Below, in pieces: positions 19,801-28,684 of a DNA stretch of 64,000 nucleotides. The stretch covers positions 23,384 through 87,383 of the forward strand of contig BGKB01000216.1 in the NCBI GenBank assembly GCA_003116975.1. Reading direction: 5' to 3'. The translations under genes were made by a program, and so were the position numbers. Source of the DNA: Aurantiochytrium sp. KH105 (taxonomy: Eukaryota; Sar; Bigyra; Thraustochytrida; Thraustochytriidae). The notes under the pieces are model-generated. The model searched no databases, had not been told where the DNA came from, and saw nothing but the letters and a program-made list of their open reading frames with translations. The number at the start of each line of letters is the position of its first letter. The first letter of the stretch is position 1.

Positions 19801-21733
19801 ATACATCGACGGCAGAGCCTCTGCATGGGAAGAGGAGAGCCCGTCTTCGATGGTGCCGGCCTCACTGTCGACGAGCTCGCCCCTCGCGCGTGCAGTGCGC
19901 ACCGTGTCGAGGAGATTGAGCGCCTCAGCGGTATCAGGATGATTCTTGCCGACGGTCGCGCGGCGTGCAGCGTATGAGCGTTCGCACAACTCATGGGCGG
20001 CGCCCAGGTTCCCAAGCTGGTATTCAGTGAAGCCGAGACTCAATTCGACCTCGGCAACTTCGAGAGATTGCGGACCAAAAATGAGCTCTCGCACCTGCCT
20101 GGCAAGAGCGAATTCCCGACGCGCTTCGGCTGGTTTACCGTGCAAGCGCAATAACAGACCAAGATTGTACCGACTGTCGGCTGTGAATCGATGATTTGTG
20201 CCCAATTGCTCGATGCGAATGGAAAGGGCTCGTTGGCAAAAATCGATGGCCTCCGCGTATTGACCGCGGTGCGTGTAGAACGCGGAAATGACGTTGTAGC
20301 AGTCACTTGTAGCAATGTGATTCGGTCCAAAGAGGTTTTCAGTCTTGCGCATGTATTCTGCGTAGCGGACTCTCGCCTCTTCATATTCCTTTGCGATCAT
20401 GTATAACTCTGCAAGCATCGAGTACAAGGCCACGTTTGTCGTTTCGTCCTCGTAAGGTTCTGACCTGACGAGTTTTTCACTTTGTCGAAGGTAGAATCGC
20501 GCTTCTGCAAAGTCGTCCAACTTAAAGTACGCCCTTGTCAGCACCATGCATTCTGTGTTTGTGCAGCGATATAGAATAAAAAGAAAAGGAAAAGAAAGCC
20601 CATTGTTAGTAATCGAGTGCTTTACGCCTGTTGTCTTGCCTGTCTGCTCGTTGCGGGGAATCAAGAGAATAGATATACAAGAGGAAGAAAAAAAACAAAG
20701 CAAGCGGCTGTGTGTGTGCTCAGATCGTCTGTCTGCCCAGTGATCTGGGCACTGGAATGTCGCTACATCAGGGCTCACAAGGACGCAAGTGACGTTTGCT
20801 TCCAGATCTCACGCAGCCAAGCGATCGTTTCCAACCAGCCATAAGCGCAAGATCTTGAATGGATGACTCACGCATTTGCATAGTTGTCCCTGTGTTGCTC
20901 TCAGGACACCGAAACAAAGTGAGATCCGATGCAAGCACCTCCAATTGCTCCCCTTTCGTTGATTGAGCATGAGTTCGCCAACTTCCCTTGACCTAAGCCG
21001 GTGCCCCCCGCTACACTTTTCATGCTTTAAGAGCACCTCGCATGGGAAGGAATCCCGAGGGATCTAGTCCGAGAAATGTGACGCAAAGAAGGGATTTGAG
21101 CAACCGTTGGGAGCGCGTGCGCAGCCTCGGTGTATTAGGTTAGGGGGACACAGAGAAATACTCTGCGCCGGATTGCGTTGAGGCTGGACTAGGCCATGGA
21201 ATGAGCGCTCATGTATGAGGGCAAATGGAAGGGAGAAGAGGGGAAGGCAGGGCTTGCGATAAGATCCACGGACGTCTCGGCGACGGTCAACATCATTGCA
21301 CGATTTCTGGATGGACGTGGCTTCCCTACGCAACGAGCGACTCCAAGCAGGACCCCGAGAGGGTTCAAGAGTTGACATGACAAGCTATGTGTTCGAATGC
21401 AAACGTACCAGGAAGAGCTTCGCTCGTGGACCCAAGTCCTTGTGTCTCCATGATCCGGACGCTTTCGAGCGCCTTGGTGATCGCTGAGCGCGCATTGCCT
21501 TGCGCAAGGCATTTCACGCTTTCGGCGCGAAGCGAGTCGCGCTTCTCGAGAGGGGTGGTCAGGTCGCCAGACAGCCAAAGCTTGCCCTGCGAGATTCCTG
21601 CGTGGCTACGGCGGCCTTTGCGCTCGGACGCTGGGGTGGTCGCGTACAGAAACTGGCTTGGCAACCTCGTCGCCTCGGCGCTGCTGGCGGCGTGCGAAGC
21701 CGCCAGCTCACGGCCTCGGCCTCCCTGGCGCAT
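16849..21733 (-). CDS. TPR-formin (TPR array, Gly-rich linker, FH2), two exons
   Basis: I read it as join of 21733-21409 and 20552-16849 on the minus strand, 1342 residues. Residues about 60-320 form a 42-residue-period TPR array of the kinesin-light-chain type (DDFAEARFYL, KEYEEARVRY, GQYAEAIDFCQRAL, GKPAEARREF). A Ser/Gly-rich disordered middle follows, with repeated GAG and GSG at about 713-770. Residues about 953-1330 are an FH2 domain: VHWDVL, KRRQNMSIFAKTL, then GNELNKG near 1156 matching the GNxxN motif. FH2 dimers nucleate and cap actin filaments. A proline-rich FH1, normally needed to feed profilin-actin, is not seen; the linker is glycine-rich. The intron is supported by phase and TPR spacing. 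The ATG at 21733 is the first in exon 1, and further upstream exons cannot be excluded. Confidence 0.8.
20553..21408 (-). other. predicted 856-base phase-1 intron in the TPR-formin gene
   Basis: On the minus strand the donor is CCTG|GTACGT (exon ends at 21409) and the acceptor is AACACAG|AATGC (exon starts at 20552) after a pyrimidine-rich tract. Exon 1 leaves one base and exon 2 supplies two, making a Glu codon. The join restores exactly 42 residues between equivalent positions of neighbouring TPR units. The intron contains stops in frame. Confidence 0.75.
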
Positions 21734-22623
21734 GCTCTTCGCTTTCTCCGCAGCCTGCACTGCGTGTGCCTGCAGCCCGGCCTCCGGTCGCCCGTTTCCC
21801 GCGGCGCTGCGCACGCGCGCGCGCCCGCTTGCACGCGCCCGCGCACGCGCACGTGCAGGCCGTGCGTCTCGATCAATCTGTATCCTCGCCGCCGATGCGC
21901 GATGGCGCCGCGCTCGCGCCGCGCGGCCGCCCAACCGCCTGCCTGCGCGCGCGGCCGTCCTCCGCGCGGCCGGTCCCGGCTCGCCGCCCGCGCTCGCGCC
22001 GCCTCCGCCGGGCGCGCCGCCTGCGCTGGCTGGCGTCTGCGTGCTCGAGGTCTGCTTCGCCTCCGCTCCTTATTCTCTCTCTCTCTCTCTCTCTGCGATG
22101 CCGGCGCTTATTACGAGACAGACACAGTCAGACAGACAGACAGACAGACAGACAGAGAGAGACTCTGCGAGAGCACACACAAGGGAGGAAAGGAAAGGGA
22201 AGGGGAGGGGAGGAAAGGGAGAAGGCAGCGGCAGAGAGAAAGAAATGCTTAGATCCGTTGACTTGCGCGGGGCGCCGCGAGCCGTGCGGACTCCTGGCGG
22301 CCGAGCGGGAATGGCAGTGAGGATGAAAGGGTGAGCGCGCCTCGCCGAGAAGAGAAGAGAAGAGAAGAGATGAAATGAGGTTGCGCTGGGGCGGGTCGAG
22401 CGGGCGAGAGCCGGTCGCGGGAGTCGTGGGCCATTGTTCTTCTTTTGGGTTTCCGAGCCAAAGTGTTATTTTGCTCTTGTCAAAGTGCAAATCGTTCGTG
22501 GCGGGGCCAGCGGAAAGTGATACACTTTATGGACAAAGTTACGTACAGGCGACACGATGTGTTAATTGATAGTATTCACGGCTTTTCGCGATGGAATTGT
22601 CGCATATGATGACAGTTCGTATT
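21734..22623. other. formin upstream region with microsatellites
   Basis: This 890-base GC-rich stretch precedes the formin ATG and follows the dioxygenase stop. It holds a TC run at 22074-22094, a GACA run at 22128-22158 and an AGAGA run at 22341-22370. Long frames on both strands are Arg/Ala-rich and have no family signal. Confidence 0.5.
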
Positions 22624-23598
22624 CTAAAGTTCGTCGCGATGGAAAGCGCGGTGCACCTTGCCATCCAGAAAGGTCTTGAACTGATGAGCTTTGTCGCAAG
22701 AAAACCACATGGAAAAGGCATAGCGCGTCCCCCGGGTGACGGGCGTGAAGCGGTGAGGGTTTTCTTGACCTGAAGAAAAGGTGATGAAGCGACCACGTCG
22801 AGGCCGAACGACTGTGGGATTGCCCTCATCGAGGAAAACGAACTCGCCACCATCAAAATCCTCGCCATGTGTTGTGAGATAGACGAGACCGCTCATGTCA
22901 TAATGCGGCGTGTTGTCCTTGTCGACGTGTGGATGCCAGTACTCGTCGTGGAGCTCGAGTGGCGTCCACGACTCGTTGCCAACGATGCGTGCTACAAAGG
23001 TGGGAGCGGTGAAGTAGAGCGTTTCGAGATTATTGACCTCCATGATCCGTTCTCTAATGCGATCAAACATTTGCGCGTACACCTTGTACTCCTCGCTCGT
23101 GAACGAGACAGGGGAGTCGCCGCCGTAAATGGTTTGCACGCCCATACCGTCCTTCATGAAGCCGCCGTTCACGTCAAGAATGGTTGGACCGCCCGTGTCT
23201 CCTCGGCTGCTGGCCATGCCCTTTTCGACCATGCGCAGGAGGATATCGATTTCTTCGTCCGAGATGAAGGCATCCTCAACATGGCGCCAGGTTTCGGGAA
23301 CGTGGCAGCCCTCGACGAGGCGCTCTCCGTTCGGCAGAGGTGCTCGCTGCACGGCTTCACGCCATGGCGTCTCGAGCACTTCCGCCGTCACAAGGCGGCC
23401 TCCGGCGTTGCTGCTCCCCGTCGCGAGGCTCGAGAGCGTGACGGCAAGGGCCACGACGGCGAGGGCCACCATGCTCGCGATGGAGGTCTTGCTCCGGGGC
23501 GACTGCAGGAGCTTTTTGCCACGCGCACTACGCGACGACCGCGCCCGCGCCATCTCTTTGGCGCGGGCCTGTGCCCTCTGGATTTCCGCCGACGCCAT
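22624..23598 (-). CDS. ER-resident 2-oxoglutarate/Fe(II) dioxygenase, OGFOD3-like, ending RDEL
   Basis: The 324-residue protein has a basic N-terminus, one hydrophobic segment at about 41-60 and a prolyl-4-hydroxylase-type dioxygenase domain at about 190-300, a type II membrane layout. Iron ligands are His224 and Asp226 in HPHVDKD and His282 in ENPHRF; Arg292 in GTRYA should bind 2-oxoglutarate. The wording LVYLTTHGEDFDGGEF and RGRFITFSSGQENPHR is close to animal OGFOD3, whose substrate is not established. The C-terminus is HRDEL, a K/HDEL-type ER retrieval signal. This fits a lumenal catalytic domain and suggests a hydroxylase of secretory proteins. The ATG at 23598 is unambiguous. Confidence 0.88.
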   Translation of the reverse strand: MASAEIQRAQARAKEMARARSSRSARGKKLLQSPRSKTSIASMVALAVVALAVTLSSLATGSSNAGGRLVTAEVLETPWREAVQRAPLPNGERLVEGCHVPETWRHVEDAFISDEEIDILLRMVEKGMASSRGDTGGPTILDVNGGFMKDGMGVQTIYGGDSPVSFTSEEYKVYAQMFDRIRERIMEVNNLETLYFTAPTFVARIVGNESWTPLELHDEYWHPHVDKDNTPHYDMSGLVYLTTHGEDFDGGEFVFLDEGNPTVVRPRRGRFITFSSGQENPHRFTPVTRGTRYAFSMWFSCDKAHQFKTFLDGKVHRAFHRDEL

Positions 23599-24304
23599 CG
23601 CCGTTCGTGGTGTGAGCGACCACTGATTGCCTGTTTGGCGATCTGGGATCGGGCGGTTGGCCGCGTGCGTTATTGATCAACCAATCATCGAACGAAGATT
23701 TTTTGACCAGGGGCGGGTACGAGACCGCGGCGAGGCTCAATGTCAGTGCATTGCGTTCATGCATCCGCCTGCCGCAGCCGCTGCCGCGGTTTCTGCACGC
23801 GTCATGCGATAGCCTCTGTCGACGGCAGCTTGAGTCCCCGCCGTGAAACTTGATGCAGTTGCAGATGGCATCAGCTGCAGCAGCAGTGCAGCGAGCGATG
23901 CCAGTGGGGACTAGCAGCGTGAGGCGGAGACGTGAAATGGAGACCTGCTGCTGCATCTCCAGTGCGGCGGTATACTACGGCGGCTTCATCAGGCTGATCG
24001 ATACTGTTACGAGAAAACCGGAGCATGCTGCTGATGATGACTGCGACTGCGGGCATCTTCCATTCTGAATCCGAATCCGATCTCGAATAGGAACGTGTAA
24101 AATAGCGAATCAGACCATTGGTCAATTCTAGAAACCTTGGGCTCACCCTGGCCCAGGCCTAGTTTGATGATGATGATAGACGATGGATGATAATGAGAAT
24201 AATAAATGTTGTTGTTGCTCTTAGGCCCTAGTTTACATGTCTAGGAGTGACACACGAGGATTTCGGCTGTGGCTAGTGGTCTTGACCAGCTGCAGATCGA
24301 AGCA
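23599..24304. other. spacer between dioxygenase and peptidyl-tRNA hydrolase
   Basis: This 706-base stretch is upstream of the dioxygenase and downstream of the hydrolase. It holds CTGCAG-rich sequence near 23868-23895, a GATGAT run at 24166-24176 and TAGGCC-type palindromes at 24155-24161 and 24222-24230. No gene is supported. Confidence 0.5.
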
Positions 24305-25054
24305 TCATGCGCTCGCGGCACGCTCGATTTCATCGCATACGCGCGAGAGGAATCCGTCACGGTCTTTAATGGCCTCAATCTCGTCACGTGAAAAGTTGCC
24401 GAGCACATGAGCGGACACCGCCGCTCCCCGTGCAGATGGGCGCCCGATGCCAACTTGCACGCGACGAAAGTCATCAGAGCCGAGGTGCTCGATCACGGAG
24501 CGCACGCCGTTGTGGCCGGATGCGCTGCCGCGTTGTTTCCAGCGAAAGTTGGCAAAGGGGCGATCGAGATCGTCGTGGACGACGACCAGGTTTGCACTGG
24601 CATCCCGAGGCTTCTTGGCACGCAGGAATTGTCGCAAGACCGCGGCCGCGGCCTTGCCGTTCTCGTTCATGAAGAGACGCGGCTCCACCAGGATGAGGTC
24701 CTCGTCGCTGGCCACATTGGCTGCGCAGTCGCGGCGCGCGGCCCAGGCGACGCCCCTGCGCTCCGCGAGCCTCCGCACGACCTGCGTGCCAACCGAGTGC
24801 CGCGTCCACTCGCTGCCAAAGTTGCCGAGCCCGACGACCACGAGCCGCTTCTTCATCGTTCCCGCCGCTCCGAGCGCCGCGTCCGCGTCTGCAGCTGCGT
24901 CCGCCTCCTCTCCCGCGCCGCCGTCTCGGCCGTCCCGCACGGCGCCGCGCGCCGTGGTCGCGAGCGGCAGCGGCACCAGCTCTGCCGCCCACCTGCGCAG
25001 CGCCGCGCGCAGCCCCAGCGCCAGCGCCTTGGCCACGACCCAGGTCCCGCTCAT
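24305..25054 (-). CDS. PTRH1: peptidyl-tRNA hydrolase, bacterial (Pth1) type, probably mitochondrial
   Basis: The 249-residue protein has a 66-residue Ala/Arg-rich leader, then the Pth core from MKKRLVVVGLGNFG. Active-site residues are in place: Asn78 in GLGNFG, His86 in TRHSVG, Asp161 in HDDLD and Asn182 in GHNG. The enzyme frees tRNA from peptidyl-tRNA that drops off ribosomes. The leader (AKALALGLRAALRRWAAE) is an amphipathic basic helix typical of mitochondrial import. A second in-frame ATG at the core start could give a cytosolic form. It is divergent from the DHA kinase over a 1.6 kb GC-rich interval. Confidence 0.94.
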   Translation of the reverse strand: MSGTWVVAKALALGLRAALRRWAAELVPLPLATTARGAVRDGRDGGAGEEADAAADADAALGAAGTMKKRLVVVGLGNFGSEWTRHSVGTQVVRRLAERRGVAWAARRDCAANVASDEDLILVEPRLFMNENGKAAAAVLRQFLRAKKPRDASANLVVVHDDLDRPFANFRWKQRGSASGHNGVRSVIEHLGSDDFRRVQVGIGRPSARGAAVSAHVLGNFSRDEIEAIKDRDGFLSRVCDEIERAASA

Positions 25055-26640
25055 CGCGGCCTGCCGCTCCCCCCGCCGGCCGCCGCGACGCCCGCCTTCT
25101 TCTCCGCGACCTCCGCGTCCTCCCCGGCGTCCCCCTCCGCCTGCGGCGTCCAGCTGCAGCTGCTGGCACGTCGCTCATCGCGATTTCCGTGCTCCATGAT
25201 TTTGGTGCCGCGGCGTGCCGCGGCCATGCACGATTCTGGCTGCCGCGGCAGCTGCCATGGCTGCTGGCGCCCGGCCCGGGGCTCCGACACGCGCGGGCGC
25301 GGAAGAACCCGTCTCGGAGGCCGGGTCCGGGCTGTCGATCCTCGCCGCGGCCGTCGTCGCCCTCGAGCCCGGCCGCCAGCGCGGCTCGTCACTCGTCGAC
25401 GGCGGCCCCGCTTTGTGCCAGGCCGTGGCTCCCGCCAGGATACGGAGCCCGGAAACGCAGCCAGCTGCAGCTAGCCGTGCACGCGCTGCGCGCTTTATGC
25501 ACGCGGCAGACGCTCACGCTCGCTCGCACGGCGCACGCACGCACGCACGCAGACGCTTCCCGGAACCGGCGCGGAGAAGCCCCGCCTCCCGCCTGCCGCG
25601 CCCTCGCGCGGTCTCCGTCTCCGCGCGCGGACCCGGCGAACCGGCGCTGGCGGTGGCGTACGCGGCGCGGCCCGGTCGTCATCGTGGTTGTCGTCATGGC
25701 CATGGCTCATCACCAATCACCAGTCAGCGCCGGGCCGCGCAGGCGTCCGAGGAGGGCGCGCGACGCTGCGGCAGCCCGAGGGCGGCCGCCTGCGCCTGGC
25801 TGGCTGCCTGACTGCCTGACTGCGACCGCGAGCAGGATCGGGATCAGCAGCGGCGGCTTCTGCAGCAGCTGCAGCGGCAGCGAAATGCGACGAGGTTCGG
25901 GGGGCCGCGGGGGGCCGAGGAATCCTGGTCTTCCTCTCCCTCTCACACACTATTTCCTCGCACGCTGACGCTCGTCTCGCACTGTATCACGCTCCCTGGA
26001 CCACTGCTGCAGCAGCTGCTGCAGCTGCTTCCTCGAATTCCGGAAGCCGCGCCTCGTCGGCGAGGCACTCGCCCTGCACCGCCCGCAGCGCTGCAGCGGC
26101 CGCTGCCGCGGCTTCCTCTCCTCCCCGGCGCCTCCACCATGCCCGTTTCCTCCTGCATCTTCAGCCCGCGCTCATGCTCGCCGTCCTCATCGCCTTCCTC
26201 GCGGCGCTGCTGCTGCAGCTGCTCTTCTTCGCGCCTGCCTTCTGCTGCGCTGCGCCTCGCCTCGCCTCGCTCCCTTCCTGCCGCCGCCGCTTCTTCCTGC
26301 GCGGGCTCTGCGTCGCCGCCCGCGGAGAGGCAGGACTGACGGGGGCAAGATCCGCGCCGAGGAGCCGCCAGAAACCTGCGCCTGCTCCGGCACTGGCCGC
26401 ACGGCCTGCGCTCTTGCGCTGCTCTGCTGCTGCTTTCGTTTGATCGGCGGCCGCGAGCTGCAGCTGCAGCAGCAGCTGCTTGCGGTGCTCGGGCCGGCAG
26501 AACCAGAACGAGGCGGCGATTGGGATCGACCTCGAGCCAGCTCTCGCACCTGTGAAGAGAGAGACAAGGCGGACCGCGAGCGACGAGGGAGGCAGACAGC
26601 AAGCAGAGCAGGCTTAGTCGGGCCGGCAGGAGAGGAGAGG
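25055..26640. promoter_or_regulatory. divergent GC-rich interval between Pth and DHA kinase
   Basis: The interval is 1586 bases long and very GC-rich, with ACGC runs near 25530-25550 and repeated CAGCTGCAG-type sequence near 25858-25875, 26006-26025 and 26456-26480. Open frames on both strands are dominated by Arg, Ala, Pro and Ser and show no domain, so I call no gene. It must hold both promoters and leaders. Confidence 0.5.
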
Positions 26641-28407
26641 ATGGGCGGGAACGCGAGCAAGAGCAGCGGCGGCCAGGTGACGGCCAAGAAGTTCCTCAAC
26701 GATAATGGGGCCAACTGCGTGGAGGAGATGCTCGAGGGCATGGCCAAGATGCACCCCAAGGAGCTGCTCAAGATCGACGGCATGAACGTCATGGTGCGCG
26801 CCGACTACGAAAAGGTCAAGCAGGAGCACGTCGTTCTCATCTCCGGAGGCGGATCCGGACACGAACCCTCGCACGCGGGATACTGCGGACCGGGCATGCT
26901 CACCGCCGCCGTGTGCGGAAACGTCTTTGCCAGCCCCGGCACGGACGCCGTGCTCAACACGATCCGCTCCGTCACTGGCCCCAAGGGCTGCCTCCTCGTT
27001 GTCAAAAACTACACGGGCGACCGCCTCAACTTTGGTCTCGCCGCCGAGCAGGCCAAGAGTGAGGGCTTCAAGGTGGAAATGGTCATCGTCGGCGATGACG
27101 CCGCCCTCAGCGGCAAGGGCGTCACCGGCCGTCGCGGTCTCGCCGGCACCGTCCTCGTGCACAAGGTCGCTGGCGCAGTCGCTGCCGCCGGCGGCGATCT
27201 CGACGCCGTCCTCGCCGCTGCCGAGTCCGTGTCCTCGGCCGTGCGCACCGTCGGCGTCGCGCTGTCCACCTGCAACGTCCCGGGCAAGGCCATCTCCGAC
27301 CGCCTCGTGCCCACCGACGGAAAGATGGAGCTTGGCCTCGGCATCCACGGAGAGCCCGGTCGCGAGACCCTCGACCTCCTCAGCACCGACGAACTCGTGC
27401 GCCGCCTCTCTGACATCATCATGGCCGACTTCCAAAAGATCGATGGCAAGAAGCCCAAGCGCGTCGCCCTCGTCATCAACAACACCGGCGGCACCACCCC
27501 CATTGAGATCTACGGCATTTGCAACAGCGCTCTCAAGCAGCTCGCCGACAAGCCCTTTGACCTCACCGTGGAGCGCATCTACGCGGGTCCCATCATGACC
27601 TCTCTCGAGATGCAGGGCTTTTCGCTCTCGCTCCTGGCTCTCGATCTCGACGACAAGCTCGACGCCTCCAAGATGCTCGCGCACCTCGACGCCGAAACCA
27701 CGACGCTCGGCTGGCCGGGCCCCGTGTCTTCCTTCACCTCGGAGGCCAAGGTTTCGCAGCCCAAACCGGTCTCCAAGCCCCCCAGCAACGCTTCTGAGAC
27801 CCAGCAGTCTTACCCGACCGTCTCGTCGGACCTCGCGTCCACCTTTGAAAAGAAGATCCGCGCCGCTGCCAAGGAGCTCATTGACAAGGAGCCCAAGCTC
27901 ACGGAGTGGGACAAGATCTGCGGAGATGGTGATGCTGGACACACCTTCCAGAGCGGCGCCAAGATGGTCCTCGAGGCTCTCGATGCCAAGCAGGTCAACC
28001 TTACCGTTCCCGCGCTCACGGCAGCAGCCATGGCCGAGCAGGCGCGCAAGATGGGCGGCACCTCGGGCGCCGTCTCCTCCATCTTCTTCCACGCTGTGGG
28101 CACCAGCCTTCAGCACTCCTTGGACTATGGCGCGGCCATCAAGGCGGGCTGCGACGCCATCACGCGCTATGGCGGTGCCGAGCCTGGCATGCGTACCATG
28201 CTCGACGCGCTCCATGCCATGACCGAGGGCTACGTTGCGGATCTCTCCAAGCTGGCCGACAAGTCGATGGCTGCCGCAAAGTCCACTGCCGAGATGAACG
28301 CATCTGCCGGTCGCAGCAACTACATTCCAGATGAGAAGATGCGTGGCGTCCCGGACCCCGGCGCCATGGCTGTTGCATATGCGATGCGTGCCCTGGCGGA
28401 CGCCTGA
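26641..28407 (+). CDS. DAK1: ATP-dependent dihydroxyacetone kinase (DhaK-DhaL fusion) with N-myristoylation consensus
   Basis: The 588-residue protein fuses DhaK (about 20-345) and DhaL (about 395-580), the layout of ATP-using eukaryotic and Citrobacter-type kinases. Visible motifs are LISGGGSGHEPSHAGY, the substrate-binding His236 in GIHGEPGRE, NNTGGTTPIE, and in DhaL the metal/ATP site GDGDAGHT at 428-435 plus KMGGTSGAVSS. It phosphorylates dihydroxyacetone (and often glyceraldehyde) to the triose phosphate used in glycolysis; animal homologues also cyclise FAD to cyclic FMN. The first residues MGGNASK match MGxxxSK, the strong N-myristoylation consensus, which suggests membrane attachment. 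The ATG at 26641 is the first in a frame otherwise opened by TTG, so Gly2 is well supported. Confidence 0.95.
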   Translation: MGGNASKSSGGQVTAKKFLNDNGANCVEEMLEGMAKMHPKELLKIDGMNVMVRADYEKVKQEHVVLISGGGSGHEPSHAGYCGPGMLTAAVCGNVFASPGTDAVLNTIRSVTGPKGCLLVVKNYTGDRLNFGLAAEQAKSEGFKVEMVIVGDDAALSGKGVTGRRGLAGTVLVHKVAGAVAAAGGDLDAVLAAAESVSSAVRTVGVALSTCNVPGKAISDRLVPTDGKMELGLGIHGEPGRETLDLLSTDELVRRLSDIIMADFQKIDGKKPKRVALVINNTGGTTPIEIYGICNSALKQLADKPFDLTVERIYAGPIMTSLEMQGFSLSLLALDLDDKLDASKMLAHLDAETTTLGWPGPVSSFTSEAKVSQPKPVSKPPSNASETQQSYPTVSSDLASTFEKKIRAAAKELIDKEPKLTEWDKICGDGDAGHTFQSGAKMVLEALDAKQVNLTVPALTAAAMAEQARKMGGTSGAVSSIFFHAVGTSLQHSLDYGAAIKAGCDAITRYGGAEPGMRTMLDALHAMTEGYVADLSKLADKSMAAAKSTAEMNASAGRSNYIPDEKMRGVPDPGAMAVAYAMRALADA

Positions 28408-28684
28408 GTTATTTTCCTTTGTCCCAACACAGCACAGACGAAGCTTTACTTTTTATTTTTCTTTATAAAGGCTTCCTACGTATACCTATATATCTCTATC
28501 ACTCTCTCTCGGCCTTGACCGTCATAGGGCCTGCCTTTCTTTCTTTCTTCTTCTTCTTCATCTCTGTCTTCCCTTTCGTTTTGTCCTTGCTTTGTTCGTT
28601 TGAAGGTCCGTCTGTTCGGTTTTTCTCAATCACCACGTCCTCAACCCAGAAAGGGAAACTCTTCCCGCAAGATTTCTTCGTTCG
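28408..28684. other. convergent 3' spacer
   Basis: A 277-base pyrimidine-rich (TTC/TCT) stretch separates the DHA kinase and channel stops. Nothing else is seen. Confidence 0.5.

Noticed and set aside
20866..20990. An extra formin exon ending at the GTGAGT at 20871
   Set aside because: It would give a frame with a nearby TAG or disrupt TPR spacing, while direct splicing from 21409 to 20552 keeps phase and the 42-residue period.
21387..22334. Plus-strand frames over the formin leader
   Set aside because: Ala/Arg-rich, overlapping microsatellites, and the opposite strand carries TPR coding sequence.
26614..28215. A 533-codon frame antisense to the DHA kinase
   Set aside because: Same cause; no domain, no good ATG, and the sense gene is certain.
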